Positions 9,726 through 18,717 of a stretch of 64,000 bases of DNA are shown here, piece by piece. A program made the translations under genes and the position numbers. Under the pieces are notes generated by a model. The model was given only the letters and a program-made list of their open reading frames with translations, was not told where the DNA came from and searched no databases. Each line of letters begins with the position of its first letter. Position 1 is the first letter of the stretch. The stretch comes from Deltaproteobacteria bacterium HGW-Deltaproteobacteria-6 (GTDB lineage: Bacteria; Desulfobacterota; Syntrophia; Syntrophales; Smithellaceae), in assembly GCA_002840435.1 (NCBI GenBank), contig PHAT01000001.1, positions 366,300 to 430,299 of the forward strand, in the 5' to 3' direction.

Positions 9726-11051
9726 TTACATATTCATGCTTTTTTTGATTTTGACGGCAATTTTCCGTACTTCATTCATGACTTCGTTTTCATTGATTGT
9801 TAACAGCCGGCGATCTTCCATGACCACCCGGCCGTTGATGACGACACCATCAACATCCGCGCCGCCTGCCGCGTAAACCAGATGGGAATATTCATTGTAG
9901 AGCGGTGTCAGATGCGGTTTGTTCAGGTCCAGAATAATGATGTCCGCTTTTTTGCCGGCTTCCAGCGAGCCTGCCAGATGCCCCATCCCCAGAGCCCTGG
10001 CGCCGTTGATGGTTGCCATGCGCACGACCGTTTGCGCGTCCATGACGGTTGGATCAAGCCTCGCGACTTTATGAAGTTTGGCCGCCGTGGACATTTCCCT
10101 GATCATATCCAGTGTGTTGTTGCTGGCGCAGCCATCCGTGCCCAAACCCACGGTAATACCGGCCTTGAGCATTTCCGGCACCGGAGCCACGCCGCTGGCC
10201 AGTTTCATGTTGCTGGCCGGATTGTGGGAGACTTTACAGCCATGATCCGCAAACAGCTTGATGTCATCTGCCGAAAAGTCAACGCAGTGAAAAGCAAGCA
10301 GTCTTTCGTTGAGGCAGCCGGTTTCTTTCAGGAAGGCGACCGCGCTTTTCCCGAATTTATCCCGAAGCTGACGAAGCTCCGATTGATTTTCCAGAAGGTG
10401 AACGCCCAGCATCAGGTGATAATCATCGGCGATTTTCTTCGCGTCCCTAAGCAGGGCAGGCGAACACGTGTAAAGAGCATGAGGTTCAACAATAATGTTA
10501 ACCAGTGGATCGTTTTGCCATTTTTCAGCAAGCATGCGCGTGTAAGCAAGTCCTTCATCCGGGTTCTTGCAGCTCGGGGAAGGAAAATCAAAAAGCACTT
10601 CGCCGAGCAGACAGCGCAAGCCTGCTTCTTTTGCCGCCCGGGCCGTTTCGTCTTCGAAGATATACATATCGCAGAAGGTTGTTGTGCCGGATTTGATCAT
10701 TTCCGCGCAGGCCAGGAGCGATCCCCAGTAGGCAAGATGGGGATTGACGTTTTTCGCTTCGGCGGGGAAAATATAGTTGTTGAGCCAGTTCATCAGTTCC
10801 AGGTCATCCGCGATGCCGCGGAAGCAGGTCATGGCTGCATGGGTATGGCAGTTGACAAGGCCCGGCATGATCAGGGAGTCTTCCGCGTTCATGGTTTTTT
10901 TGGCCGTATATTTTGACTGAAGGGCTTCTTTTTTGCCGATGTCCAGAATCGATGATGCGCTAATTGCGATGGCGGCGTTTTCCAGACAGGTGTTATTATT
11001 ATCCATCAGCAGGGCTTTCCCGCCGTAAATAATAAGGTCAATGTCTTGCAT
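9726..11051 (-). CDS. mtaD: 5-methylthioadenosine/S-adenosylhomocysteine deaminase-like amidohydrolase
   Basis: This 441-residue metal-dependent amidohydrolase carries the HTH metal motif (NCHTHAAM), a GVHLLENQSE segment with metal His and catalytic Glu, AFHCVDF with a further His, and GTDGCASNN with the metal Asp. These match the MtaD/TrzN subgroup that deaminates MTA and SAH to the inosyl compounds and recycles methyl-transfer by-products. I choose the ATG at 11051, which has AAGGAC about 7 bases upstream; an open extension of 15 residues exists but has no ribosome site. Other aryl-amino deaminations remain possible. First gene of the minus-strand operon. Confidence 0.85.
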   Translation of the reverse strand: MQDIDLIIYGGKALLMDNNNTCLENAAIAISASSILDIGKKEALQSKYTAKKTMNAEDSLIMPGLVNCHTHAAMTCFRGIADDLELMNWLNNYIFPAEAKNVNPHLAYWGSLLACAEMIKSGTTTFCDMYIFEDETARAAKEAGLRCLLGEVLFDFPSPSCKNPDEGLAYTRMLAEKWQNDPLVNIIVEPHALYTCSPALLRDAKKIADDYHLMLGVHLLENQSELRQLRDKFGKSAVAFLKETGCLNERLLAFHCVDFSADDIKLFADHGCKVSHNPASNMKLASGVAPVPEMLKAGITVGLGTDGCASNNTLDMIREMSTAAKLHKVARLDPTVMDAQTVVRMATINGARALGMGHLAGSLEAGKKADIIILDLNKPHLTPLYNEYSHLVYAAGGADVDGVVINGRVVMEDRRLLTINENEVMNEVRKIAVKIKKSMNM

Positions 11052-11159
11052 GCGTTTGTCCTTTCGATTATATAGTTGATGCTTATCACAAAACAAAGAT
11101 GCGCTTCAAGACACAAAAAAGATATTATTCCCGGCGATGACAATAGCAGCTACAAATCC

Positions 11160-11188
11160 TTGACACGCCAAATTAAAAATAATATAAG
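11160..11188 (+). promoter_or_regulatory. Sigma-70 promoter of tRNA-Leu
   Basis: A perfect -35 box TTGACA at 11160-11165 and a -10 box TATAAG at 11183-11188 are separated by 17 bases. Transcription would start near 11195, about 26 bases before the mature tRNA. Confidence 0.8.
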
Positions 11189-11220
11189 CCGCACAGTTTC
11201 TTCAGTGATTTGACCATTGG

Positions 11221-11308
11221 GCCTGGGTGGCGGAACTGGTAGACGCAAGGGACTTAAAATCCCTCGGTCCTTGCGGCTGTGTGGGTTCAATTCCCACCCC
11301 AGGTACCA
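11221..11308 (+). tRNA. tRNA-Leu (anticodon UAA)
   Basis: An 88-nucleotide class II tRNA. The acceptor stem GCCTGGG pairs with CCCAGGT (one G-T pair at the end), followed by A and an encoded CCA. The anticodon stem AGGGA/TCCCT encloses loop CTTAAAA with anticodon TAA at 11255-11257. A long variable arm follows (CGGTCCTTGCGGCTG region) and the T-loop is GTTCAATTC. All features fit leucine. Confidence 0.97.
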
Positions 11309-11312
11309 ATTT

Positions 11313-11355
11313 AAAACAATAGGTTGCAGCCTTTCAGGTTGCAACCTATTGTTTT
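11313..11355 (+). terminator. Rho-independent-type terminator after tRNA-Leu
   Basis: A perfect 16-base inverted repeat (AAAACAATAGGTTGCA and its complement) with an 11-base loop starts 5 bases after the tRNA CCA end. The 5' arm begins with A4 and the 3' arm ends with T4 followed by GTTG, so the hairpin can act on both strands, ending the tRNA transcript and shielding the minus-strand operon. Confidence 0.85.
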
Positions 11356-11651
11356 GTTGTCTGTCTGGCAGGTCGTTTGCCCCCCCCGCTTCTTAAATTC
11401 AGGTTGTTTTTCCTTTGTTGAACGATCTTACTTTCCTCTGACTCATCCTCATAAACCTCAGCTTAGGCATCAGTATTGGCGCCGATCAGGTCCAGGAAGA
11501 AAAAGTTGTCAAAACTCGACATTTTAGGGTAGTTTCCAGATAGGCGAACTTGTTGAATATCTTGATCCCTCTTCACCATAGTCTGCCTTTACTATTGACT
11601 GGCGGACTGTTCGTGTGCAGACTATAAAGAGATTAATGCGCTGGGATTGAT
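11356..11651. other. Intergenic region upstream of clpS, no gene seen
   Basis: About 300 bases without a supported gene. A C8 run occurs near 11383. Just before clpS, a 7-base inverted repeat (AGTCTGC 11580-11586, GCAGACT 11617-11623) flanks TTGACT (11595) and touches TATAAA (11623-11628). The 22-base spacing of those boxes is too long for a normal sigma-70 promoter, so the clpS promoter is unresolved. Confidence 0.5.
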
Positions 11652-11966
11652 ATGAACGAAGAGAAATTTCAATCAGACGAAAATGTTGCCGAAAAAGAGA
11701 GGCAGGAGACTAAAGAGCCTTCACTCTATCGGGTCATCATTCTTAACGATGACTATACCACCATGGAGTTTGTCATCCAGGTGTTGGAAACTGTTTTCCA
11801 CAAATCGCCTGCCGAGGCCACCCAGATCATGCTGAGTGTGCATAAAAAGGGGGCAGGCCTTTGCGGCGTATATACGCGTGAAATTGCCGAGACAAAAGTA
11901 GCCGTGGTGCATGAAATGGCGGCCGAAAATCAATTCCCGCTGAAATGTGTGATGGAGAAAGAATGA
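11652..11966 (+). CDS. clpS: ATP-dependent Clp protease adaptor ClpS
   Basis: This 104-residue protein has a disordered, charged N-terminal arm (about 1-25) and then the ClpS fold. The motif [14 protein letters not shown] contains the Asn-Asp pair that binds the alpha-amino group of the N-degron, and [19 protein letters not shown] covers the ClpA-binding face. ClpS delivers proteins with N-terminal Leu, Phe, Tyr or Trp to ClpAP. The stop codon overlaps the clpA start in an ATGA junction, implying translational coupling. Confidence 0.96.
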   Translation: MNEEKFQSDENVAEKERQETKEPSLYRVIILNDDYTTMEFVIQVLETVFHKSPAEATQIMLSVHKKGAGLCGVYTREIAETKVAVVHEMAAENQFPLKCVMEKE

Positions 11967-14239
11967 TCAATAAAGAATTGAGTCTGGCGCTGGATGCGAT
12001 TATCAAAGATGCAAAAAACCGCCGGCATGAGTATCTTACCGCCGAACATATCCTGTTTGCGCTCATCCATGACGAACTGGGCATCAACATCATCACAGGC
12101 TGCGGCGGCAATGTCGGCAGTATCAAGGAGAAAATCGAGACATTCTTCGCAAAGAATATACCTTTACTGCCTCCCGGCAAGACATCAAACCCTGTGCCTG
12201 CGCTCGGATTCCAGAGGGTTATTCAGCGGGCTATCATTCATGTGCAATCCGCTGAAAAGACGGAGGTGGAGGCGGGTGACCTGCTTGCGGCGCTTTATGA
12301 AGAATCCGATTCCTTTGCCGCGCATTTCCTTGAGCAGGAAGGCATCTCGCGTCTTGATGTGCTGAATTACATATCCCACGGCGGCGCAGATTTTGCCAAA
12401 GACGACCCAAGCGGAGCGCCGTTCGAAGAACCGGTGCGCAAAACAGACCCCGGCCAGACAGAGCCGCAGCGGCCCGTTTCCAAAGATCCCTTGAAACTTT
12501 ATACCGTTAACCTGATTAAAAAAGCCGCCGCGGGGGAGATTGACCCGCTGGTAGGCCGTGAAGACGAGCTGAAACGCACCATACAGGTGCTCTGCCGGCG
12601 CCGGAAAAACAATATTGTGTTTGTCGGCGAACCGGGCGTCGGCAAGACCGCTCTGGTAGAAGGTCTGGCGCTGAATATCCACAGTGGTTCCGTTCCTGAT
12701 CCGATTCAGAACACGGTCATTTACGCGCTCGACATGGGATCACTGCTTGCCGGCACAAAATACCGGGGCGATTTCGAGGCGCGCCTGAAGGCCACTATCC
12801 GGGAACTCGAAAAGATTCCCGGCTGTATCCTCTTCATTGATGAGATTCACACGATCGTGGGAGCAGGAGCTACAAGCGGCGGTTCGATGGATGCATCGAA
12901 TATATTGAAGCCCGCGCTGAATTCCGGGAAACTGCGCTGCATCGGCGCCAGCACGTATGAGGAATTCAAAAACCATTTTGATCGCGACCGCGCCCTTTCG
13001 AGGCGGTTCCAGAAGATAGAAATATTTGAGCCCACCATAGAAGAAACAATTGATATATTGAAAGGTCTGCGCTCCTATTACGAGGATTTTCACGGCGTCG
13101 GTTATACGGACGCTGCGATCAAGGCTGCGGCTGTTCTCTCTGCAAAATATATCAACGATAAATTCATGCCGGACAAGGCCATTGACGTGATCGACGAGGC
13201 AGGTGCGACAAGAAAGCTGCAACCCTCCGGCAAAAGCAAACCTGTGGTCGGGGTAAAGGAGATCGAACGCATCGTCGCGCATATCGCCAAGATACCTTCC
13301 ATAAACGTATCCGCGTCCGACACGGAAAAATTGAAGGATCTTGAACCGGAGCTCAAAGCCGCGGTCTTTGGACAGGACAGCGCCATCCATTCGCTTGTAT
13401 CGGCCATCAAGAGATCGCGTGCAGGACTAGGCGCTCCCGAGAAGCCGATCGGCTCCTTCCTTTTTACGGGGCCCACGGGTGTCGGCAAAACCGAAGTCTC
13501 CAAGCAGATGGCCAATGTGCTTGGTGTACAATTCATCCGTTTCGACATGAGCGAATATATGGAAAAGCATGCGGTGGCCAGGTTGATCGGCGCGCCTCCG
13601 GGCTATGTCGGCTTTGAACAGGGCGGCATGCTGACCGATGCGATCAGGAAGCATCCATACTCCGTGTTGCTGCTCGATGAGATTGAAAAAGCACACCCGG
13701 ATATATTCAGCATATTGCTGCAAGTGATGGATTACGCCACACTGACGGATAACAACGGGAAGAAGGCTGACTTCCGGAATGTCATCCTCATTATGACCTC
13801 CAATGCCGGAGCAAAGGCGATGGACATAGGGACCATAGGATTCGGTGACAGAAAAGACGATGCCAGATCAAAAGGCGGCGATGCGATAAAGAAGCTCTTT
13901 AACCCGGAATTCAGGAATCGGCTTGACGCAGTCATTACCTTCAATCCGCTTACCTCCGAAGTCATGAAAATGGTCGTCGACAAGTTTATTAATGACCTGG
14001 CGGGACAGCTTGAAGGGAAAAAGGTAGCAATGGACTTAACCGGTGCTGCCAGAGACTGGCTGGCTGAAAAGGGGTATGATGATAAATTCGGAGCAAGGCC
14101 TCTGGCCAGACTCATTCAGACGGAGATTAAGGATGCGCTATCCGAGGAGCTGCTCTTCGGCAGATTGAAAAAGGGCGGCAGCGTAACAGTCGACCTTAAA
14201 GAGGGAAAGCTGGATTTAGTGTATCGTGTTCCCGATTAA
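11963..14239 (+). CDS. clpA: ATP-dependent Clp protease ATP-binding subunit ClpA
   Basis: The 758-residue AAA+ unfoldase has a double Clp N-domain (about 1-145) that docks ClpS, a first AAA module with Walker [10 protein letters not shown] and Walker B FIDEIHTI, and a second with GPTGVGKTE and [10 protein letters not shown]. An IGF sequence near 630 (GTIGFGD) is the loop that inserts into ClpP. I start it at 11963, where ATG overlaps the clpS stop and GGAGAAAGA lies just upstream; an ATG 18 bases earlier lies inside clpS and has no such site. Length matches E. coli ClpA. ClpP is not in the window. Confidence 0.96.
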   Translation: MINKELSLALDAIIKDAKNRRHEYLTAEHILFALIHDELGINIITGCGGNVGSIKEKIETFFAKNIPLLPPGKTSNPVPALGFQRVIQRAIIHVQSAEKTEVEAGDLLAALYEESDSFAAHFLEQEGISRLDVLNYISHGGADFAKDDPSGAPFEEPVRKTDPGQTEPQRPVSKDPLKLYTVNLIKKAAAGEIDPLVGREDELKRTIQVLCRRRKNNIVFVGEPGVGKTALVEGLALNIHSGSVPDPIQNTVIYALDMGSLLAGTKYRGDFEARLKATIRELEKIPGCILFIDEIHTIVGAGATSGGSMDASNILKPALNSGKLRCIGASTYEEFKNHFDRDRALSRRFQKIEIFEPTIEETIDILKGLRSYYEDFHGVGYTDAAIKAAAVLSAKYINDKFMPDKAIDVIDEAGATRKLQPSGKSKPVVGVKEIERIVAHIAKIPSINVSASDTEKLKDLEPELKAAVFGQDSAIHSLVSAIKRSRAGLGAPEKPIGSFLFTGPTGVGKTEVSKQMANVLGVQFIRFDMSEYMEKHAVARLIGAPPGYVGFEQGGMLTDAIRKHPYSVLLLDEIEKAHPDIFSILLQVMDYATLTDNNGKKADFRNVILIMTSNAGAKAMDIGTIGFGDRKDDARSKGGDAIKKLFNPEFRNRLDAVITFNPLTSEVMKMVVDKFINDLAGQLEGKKVAMDLTGAARDWLAEKGYDDKFGARPLARLIQTEIKDALSEELLFGRLKKGGSVTVDLKEGKLDLVYRVPD

Positions 14240-14248
14240 ACCAATAAC

Positions 14249-14899
14249 ATGACCGTTTATAAATTGACCCGGAAACTTGTTTTTCCACCGCCGGAACTGG
14301 CCGACGACGACGGCCTGCTGGCGATTGGCGGCGACTTGAGCGTTGACCGGTTGGTGCTCGCTTATTCAATGGGGATCTTCCCGTGGTACTCGGAAAAGAA
14401 TCCCATCCTCTGGTGGTCGCCTGACCCGCGCCTCATCTTATTTCCCGCGGAGCTGAAGGTCTCGCGCAGCCTACGACAGACCATTAAAAAAGGCCTTTAC
14501 CGCGTTACGACCAATACGGCCTTTGAAGAGGTTATCAGAAGTTGTGCCACCATCACCAGAAAGGGAGAGAAAGGCACCTGGATAACCACTGATATGATTG
14601 AGGCTTATATCAGGCTGCACAGGGCCGGTTATGCCCACTCTGTCGAGGCATGGGACGGCGATGACCTTGCCGGTGGCTTCTATGGCGTTATCATGAACAA
14701 AGCCTTTTTCGGGGAATCGATGTTCGCAAAAAAGAACGACGCATCAAAGGTCGCCTTTGCCACATACGCCTTACAGCTTGCTGACAGAGGCTTTGAACTG
14801 ATCGACTGCCAGGTGACAACAGAGCATATGAAAAGATTCGGCGCGAGAGAAATTTCACGCGCCGAATTCATGAAGAATCTTAAAAAAGCGCTTCATTAA
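14249..14899 (+). CDS. aat: Leucyl/phenylalanyl-tRNA-protein transferase
   Basis: This 216-residue L/F-transferase has the family signature beginning FPPPELADDDGLLAIGGDL, then YSMGIFPWYSE and PILWWSPDPRLILFP, and the central AHSVEAWDGDDLAGGFYG segment with FFGESMFA, all diagnostic of Aat. The enzyme adds Leu or Phe from aminoacyl-tRNA to proteins with N-terminal Lys or Arg, creating the degron that ClpS reads. It starts 9 bases after clpA, so recognition (ClpS), unfolding (ClpA) and degron synthesis (Aat) share one transcript. Confidence 0.96.
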   Translation: MTVYKLTRKLVFPPPELADDDGLLAIGGDLSVDRLVLAYSMGIFPWYSEKNPILWWSPDPRLILFPAELKVSRSLRQTIKKGLYRVTTNTAFEEVIRSCATITRKGEKGTWITTDMIEAYIRLHRAGYAHSVEAWDGDDLAGGFYGVIMNKAFFGESMFAKKNDASKVAFATYALQLADRGFELIDCQVTTEHMKRFGAREISRAEFMKNLKKALH

Positions 14900-15477
14900 T
14901 CCTCTGGTCTTTTTATTCCACTACCGGGGGATGGGCCACTGTTTCGGAGTCTTGAGGGGCGGGGTAATGAGCAAAAATGAGAATCAACCGTGAAGATTGC
15001 TCGCGGGATGCTCATTCCAACAGGCGAAGGCTGAAAATTTATGCCTTCAAAACTAATCGAAAATACGGTATGTTTCATCCGGCATGCCTATTGCCGCTAT
15101 TCATATATAAACGATACAGTAAGATAAACGGGCAGTCTCCTCTATCTTACTGTCCCCGGGCATCCTAAAAAAGCTTTTATGAATGGACACTAACATCAGA
15201 TGAAACATATTCACCACCACAGACCATGGTGGGGTTATGTGGAGGTCGCGGATTAGGTAAAACCTTCATACTTGCAGGAAATTCATTTTCGTCTTTGATT
15301 AAAATTAATGAAAAGGATTCGGTTGAATGAATGTCTGCATTGCCGTTAAATACAGCGGCTGAAAAACAAGAAGTCTGATGGAGGCATCTTGCAGGTCATA
15401 GTTTATTGGAAAATACGTCCAGTATTAAGATAGAAGGCACTGATGGATCAGAGAGGAAAAATACAAGGGAGGCTTCT
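14900..15477. other. Non-coding stretch after aat
   Basis: About 580 bases without a convincing gene. It holds a perfect 11-base inverted repeat (15116-15153, listed separately) and a possible 18-codon frame at 15200-15256 encoding consecutive His and Trp codons (HHHRPWWGY). The latter resembles an attenuation leader peptide but has no amino-acid biosynthesis gene after it and no ribosome site. No promoter with good boxes was found for the gene at 15478. Confidence 0.45.
15116..15153. repeat. 11-bp perfect inverted repeat
   Basis: ACAGTAAGATA (15116-15126) and TATCTTACTGT (15143-15153) are separated by 16 bases. No T-run follows on either side, so a classical terminator is unlikely. It could be a weak terminator of the clpS-clpA-aat unit or an operator. 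Confidence 0.55.
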
Positions 15478-15888
15478 ATGAAAAGGGGTACGAACATCGG
15501 CGTTGTTATGACATTTATTATGGTGATCGGTTTTGCAACACAGGCAGGCGCGGTAGGGCTCACTTTTGCCAACACCAGCGAGCTTCCAAATAATGCCGTG
15601 AAGTATCGTGCATATATGTCGGTTCTGTGTGAGGGGCAGGAATGGAACTTTGCTCCAAACGATACAAAAACGATAAACAGTTGCGGTGTCCACCGCATCG
15701 GCGTTTACATTTCCCCCGTTGGTACATGGACCGATAAGTGCTGTGCCGTCAAAGTCCCCAGCCACAGTGATGCGAATTTCCGTGTCACATTTGACGGAAA
15801 TCTCAAGGTCCATTATGAAGGCAGCGGGGATAATCCGCCCCGGAACGACTATTCCTGCACGCCCAAAGTGGGCAGCTGTGTTTGGTGA
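15478..15888 (+). CDS. Small secreted cysteine-rich protein, unknown function
   Basis: I place the start at 15478, giving 136 residues, because GGGAGG lies 6 bases upstream and a clean signal peptide (MKRGTNIGVVMTFIMVIGFATQAGA) begins there; the frame is open 72 bases further 5' but without support. The mature part of about 110 residues has six cysteines (VLCEG, NSCGV, DKCC, YSCTP, GSCVW), compatible with three disulfides, and ends in Trp. I recognise no family. It lies 11 bases before the serine hydrolase gene and probably shares its mRNA, so both products would be periplasmic or secreted. Confidence 0.7.
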   Translation: MKRGTNIGVVMTFIMVIGFATQAGAVGLTFANTSELPNNAVKYRAYMSVLCEGQEWNFAPNDTKTINSCGVHRIGVYISPVGTWTDKCCAVKVPSHSDANFRVTFDGNLKVHYEGSGDNPPRNDYSCTPKVGSCVW

Positions 15889-15899
15889 AAGGAGCAGCC

Positions 15900-17456
15900 A
15901 TGAAAAGGATTATTGCCGTTTTGCTGGTATTACTTATTCTTATGGCCGGCGGAGCTTTTGCGCAGGACAATGCTGCAAAGCCAAACGATGAAGCGCTTAA
16001 AAAAATAATATCTGATTTTGATCAGTATGCCGCCAAAGCAAGAACTGATTGGAAGATTCCCGGAATGGCCATCGGGATTGTCCAGGATGGCCGGCTTATA
16101 TTTGCCAGGGGCTATGGCGTTAAGACCCTGGGCCGCAAAGATCCTGTAACAAAAAATACTATTTTTCAGATTGGTTCAACCTCCAAAGCTTTTACCGCAA
16201 CGCTTGCCGCAATGCTGGTGGATGAAGGGAAGTTCAAGTGGGAAGATAAAGTTATCGATCATCTGGCAGACTTCAGGATGTATGATCCCTGGGTGACACG
16301 CGAATTTCAGGTTGTTGATTTAATGTCTCAGCGAAGCGGCATGCCTGCCTATGCCGCGGATGCCCTTTATATTCTGGGCTTTGACCGCTCATATATTAAA
16401 CGGGCCATCCGTCATATTAAACCGGTGGCCAGCTTCCGCGCCCAATATGCTTATCAGAACGGGCTGTGGCTTGTGGCGTCGGATCTTATCGAGAAATATA
16501 CCGGTAAAACCTGGGAGCAGGCGCTTCAGGAGCGTCTTTTCAACCCCCTGGGGATGTCTGATTCTTCGGCGGATAAGCAGTCTTTTTTGAATGCCGGAGA
16601 TGTTTCTTCATTGCATGCATCTGAAGGAGACAAGGTCATTGTTTTACCCAAAAATTGGGAATTTCTTGACTGGAGCTATACGGCCGGTCCGGCAGGCGCC
16701 ATCAATTCAAATATTGTCGATATGGCGAAGTGGCTCACCTTTCAAATGGATAACGGCAAGGTTAATGATAAGCAGTTAGTCTCCACGGCCGGCATGCAAG
16801 TCGTCCATTCACCGAAAACCATCGTCACTTCGGGAAGTGACGTGCACAAAAACATCTTTTATTGTTTAGGCTGGTTATACATGGAGCATTCGCCGTTTCC
16901 GATTATCTGGCATAACGGCGGGACCTCCATGAAAACCATGGTGGCCTACGTTCCGGAACAAAAAATCGGAATCGTCATCCTTTCAAATTATGTGACGCAA
17001 CTGCCCGAGTTGCTGGCTTTCAGGTTTTTTGACCAGTATGCAGGCAAGCCTGCCAAGGATTTGAGCGCGGAAGCATTGGCCGAGTTGGAAAAAATGAAGA
17101 AGGAAGAAAAAACCCGGCAACCCGTGGCGCCAAAAAAACCTCTTCCTGCCATGCCCCTGGAAAAATACGCCGGAGATTATCATAACGATGTTTACGCCGG
17201 GATAAGCATCTCTATCGTTAACGGGAAATTAAACCTTGTGATGGGGCCCAAAAAAGTAAAAATGGCTCTCCGGGAATGGGATAAAGATGTTTTTGCCATG
17301 CATTGGCTGGGTGACAACCCCGGCGCAGCGTCCGGATTTGCAGCTTTTCAGGTTGACCCGCAAGGCAAAGTAACAGGGGTGACTATTGACTTTCTCAACC
17401 AGGATAATGATTTGGGCATTTTCAAGCGCATTGAAAAAGAAGCTGCCCAAAAATGA
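15900..17456 (+). CDS. Serine hydrolase, class C beta-lactamase/penicillin-binding family
   Basis: This 518-residue exported enzyme has a signal peptide ending near AFAQ (residue 22). The beta-lactamase-like domain has the SxxK nucleophile STSK at 93-96, YxN as YQN at 185-187 and the third motif as HNG in IIWHNGGTS. A C-terminal DUF3471-like domain (about 430-518) follows a charged linker, as in many peptide hydrolases and esterases of this group. It could be a D-amino-acid peptidase or esterase; true beta-lactamase activity is not implied. The start at 15900 is fixed by AGGAG 7 bases upstream. Confidence 0.88.
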   Translation: MKRIIAVLLVLLILMAGGAFAQDNAAKPNDEALKKIISDFDQYAAKARTDWKIPGMAIGIVQDGRLIFARGYGVKTLGRKDPVTKNTIFQIGSTSKAFTATLAAMLVDEGKFKWEDKVIDHLADFRMYDPWVTREFQVVDLMSQRSGMPAYAADALYILGFDRSYIKRAIRHIKPVASFRAQYAYQNGLWLVASDLIEKYTGKTWEQALQERLFNPLGMSDSSADKQSFLNAGDVSSLHASEGDKVIVLPKNWEFLDWSYTAGPAGAINSNIVDMAKWLTFQMDNGKVNDKQLVSTAGMQVVHSPKTIVTSGSDVHKNIFYCLGWLYMEHSPFPIIWHNGGTSMKTMVAYVPEQKIGIVILSNYVTQLPELLAFRFFDQYAGKPAKDLSAEALAELEKMKKEEKTRQPVAPKKPLPAMPLEKYAGDYHNDVYAGISISIVNGKLNLVMGPKKVKMALREWDKDVFAMHWLGDNPGAASGFAAFQVDPQGKVTGVTIDFLNQDNDLGIFKRIEKEAAQK

Positions 17457-17520
17457 GATCGGTCGTCGACGGGGATACAGGATTTTTTATTGTTGCCGTT
17501 ATTGCATGTCAAAAAAATAT

Positions 17521-18654
17521 TCAGAGCAGACGATCAAAAAGTTGCGCGATATAGGCGTCCAGACCCTTCTTGTCGTATTCCACGATATGTGAAGTGCAAT
17601 CCATTTCTCCCATGCTGATAATATAGCTGGTTCCGGTTTCCGTTATTGTGGTTGGAAATTGGATTCGCCTCGGTTTTTCAGGAAATGAATGGCCATGACT
17701 CCACTTGATCTTCCATTCCCCTGAGTCCATCAGGGATAATAAGATGAAGTGGGACATATATCGGTAGAAAACCAATTCACCAACAGATACCGGATGTGCT
17801 TTTTTCGAATGTCCGATGCCCCAGAAAACCTGCCGTTCATCAGGAAGAATCTTTCCGCTGAAGCGGATGAATTGCGTCGAACCGCTGATTCTGTATTGGT
17901 CAACGGGATTTTCCGCGTCATCCTGCGCGTACCATATCTCTGTTTTGCCCGTATTAATGTCGCTCCAGATAATTCGCAAAGGTTCGATGGAGTAGACGAA
18001 TGCTATTTGCTGCTTTCGCCCCGCCGGTTTGTTTTCAAGAGGAATATGCATCCAGTTTTTCTCGGGGATATTTTCATAAAGTTGTAAATCCACGGATTTT
18101 CCGAATTGAATGGCTCCTGACTCGCCCAAAGATTTTACGCTTGTCAAAAACTGTTTGGGTTTCGAATGGATTTCCTTGACGGAAAGCAAATAGATATTGC
18201 CTTCATCAACTATCCAGCGGGGATCCTCATGCCCGAAATGATAATTTCCATCATAGCCTGTGATGATGTTATTGTCCAATTTGTTCCGAAGCTGAATAAC
18301 AGCATCATCCGGTTTTCCGGCAGTTCCGACCAGGACATGGCTGACAGCCGGTTGGGTCAGCGCAAAAATGGTCTTGAACATGCCGGTAATTCCCCCGGGC
18401 TGGCACCGGGTTGATTCCCTGACGGCAACCGCGTAAAAACCATTCATATACAGTACGGACGGATTCCAGTAATAGTAAGGACCTGCACAGGTTTCGTTCC
18501 GTATCGAGTCACCTGTGTTCAGGAATTTCAATTCTGCTTTTGTAATTGTCCGTGCTTTTGGAAAAGGAAGTGCCAGCGCACTGTTTAAAGCGTGAAAAAA
18601 AACAGCGTACGAAATAATAATGAGCACAGCCAGTGATATTAATAATACCGTCAT
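17521..18654 (-). CDS. Membrane-anchored GH130-like beta-propeller protein
   Basis: This 377-residue protein has one N-terminal membrane anchor (residues 3-30) and an extracytoplasmic domain with repeated blade-like motifs: WNPSVLYMNGFYAVAVRES, HFGHEDPRWIV, EKNWMHIPLE with FVYSIEPLRI, and GSTQFIRF with VFWGIGHSKK. The EDPR and NPS...R motifs are typical of five-bladed propellers of the GH130 superfamily, which includes beta-mannoside phosphorylases and the related GT108 beta-1,2-mannosyltransferases. Which reaction applies cannot be decided from sequence. Its position behind the flippase gene on the same strand points to surface glycan metabolism. Confidence 0.6.
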   Translation of the reverse strand: MTVLLISLAVLIIISYAVFFHALNSALALPFPKARTITKAELKFLNTGDSIRNETCAGPYYYWNPSVLYMNGFYAVAVRESTRCQPGGITGMFKTIFALTQPAVSHVLVGTAGKPDDAVIQLRNKLDNNIITGYDGNYHFGHEDPRWIVDEGNIYLLSVKEIHSKPKQFLTSVKSLGESGAIQFGKSVDLQLYENIPEKNWMHIPLENKPAGRKQQIAFVYSIEPLRIIWSDINTGKTEIWYAQDDAENPVDQYRISGSTQFIRFSGKILPDERQVFWGIGHSKKAHPVSVGELVFYRYMSHFILLSLMDSGEWKIKWSHGHSFPEKPRRIQFPTTITETGTSYIISMGEMDCTSHIVEYDKKGLDAYIAQLFDRLL

Positions 18655-18717
18655 GATTTTTCTCTTTTTTCTTTTTTCAAAAAGTATAAATGCCTTTCCG
18701 TAGTTTCTTGCGATGAA

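Noticed and set aside
9882-10916. Long plus-strand open frame of 344 codons
   Set aside because: It lies wholly antisense to the mtaD-like gene, has no family motifs and an implausible composition. It mirrors the codon bias of the real gene.
11067-11096. TTGTTT-18-TATAAT on the minus strand as promoter of the mtaD-like gene
   Set aside because: Transcription would start inside the ribosome site at 11058-11063, leaving no usable leader. The real promoter is probably further upstream.
11150-11344. Short minus-strand frame across the tRNA
   Set aside because: It reads through the complement of tRNA-Leu and its terminator, a common false gene.
15200-15256. 18-codon frame with HHH and WW codons, like an attenuation leader peptide
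   Set aside because: No ribosome site, no terminator/antiterminator pair after it and no tryptophan or histidine biosynthesis gene downstream.
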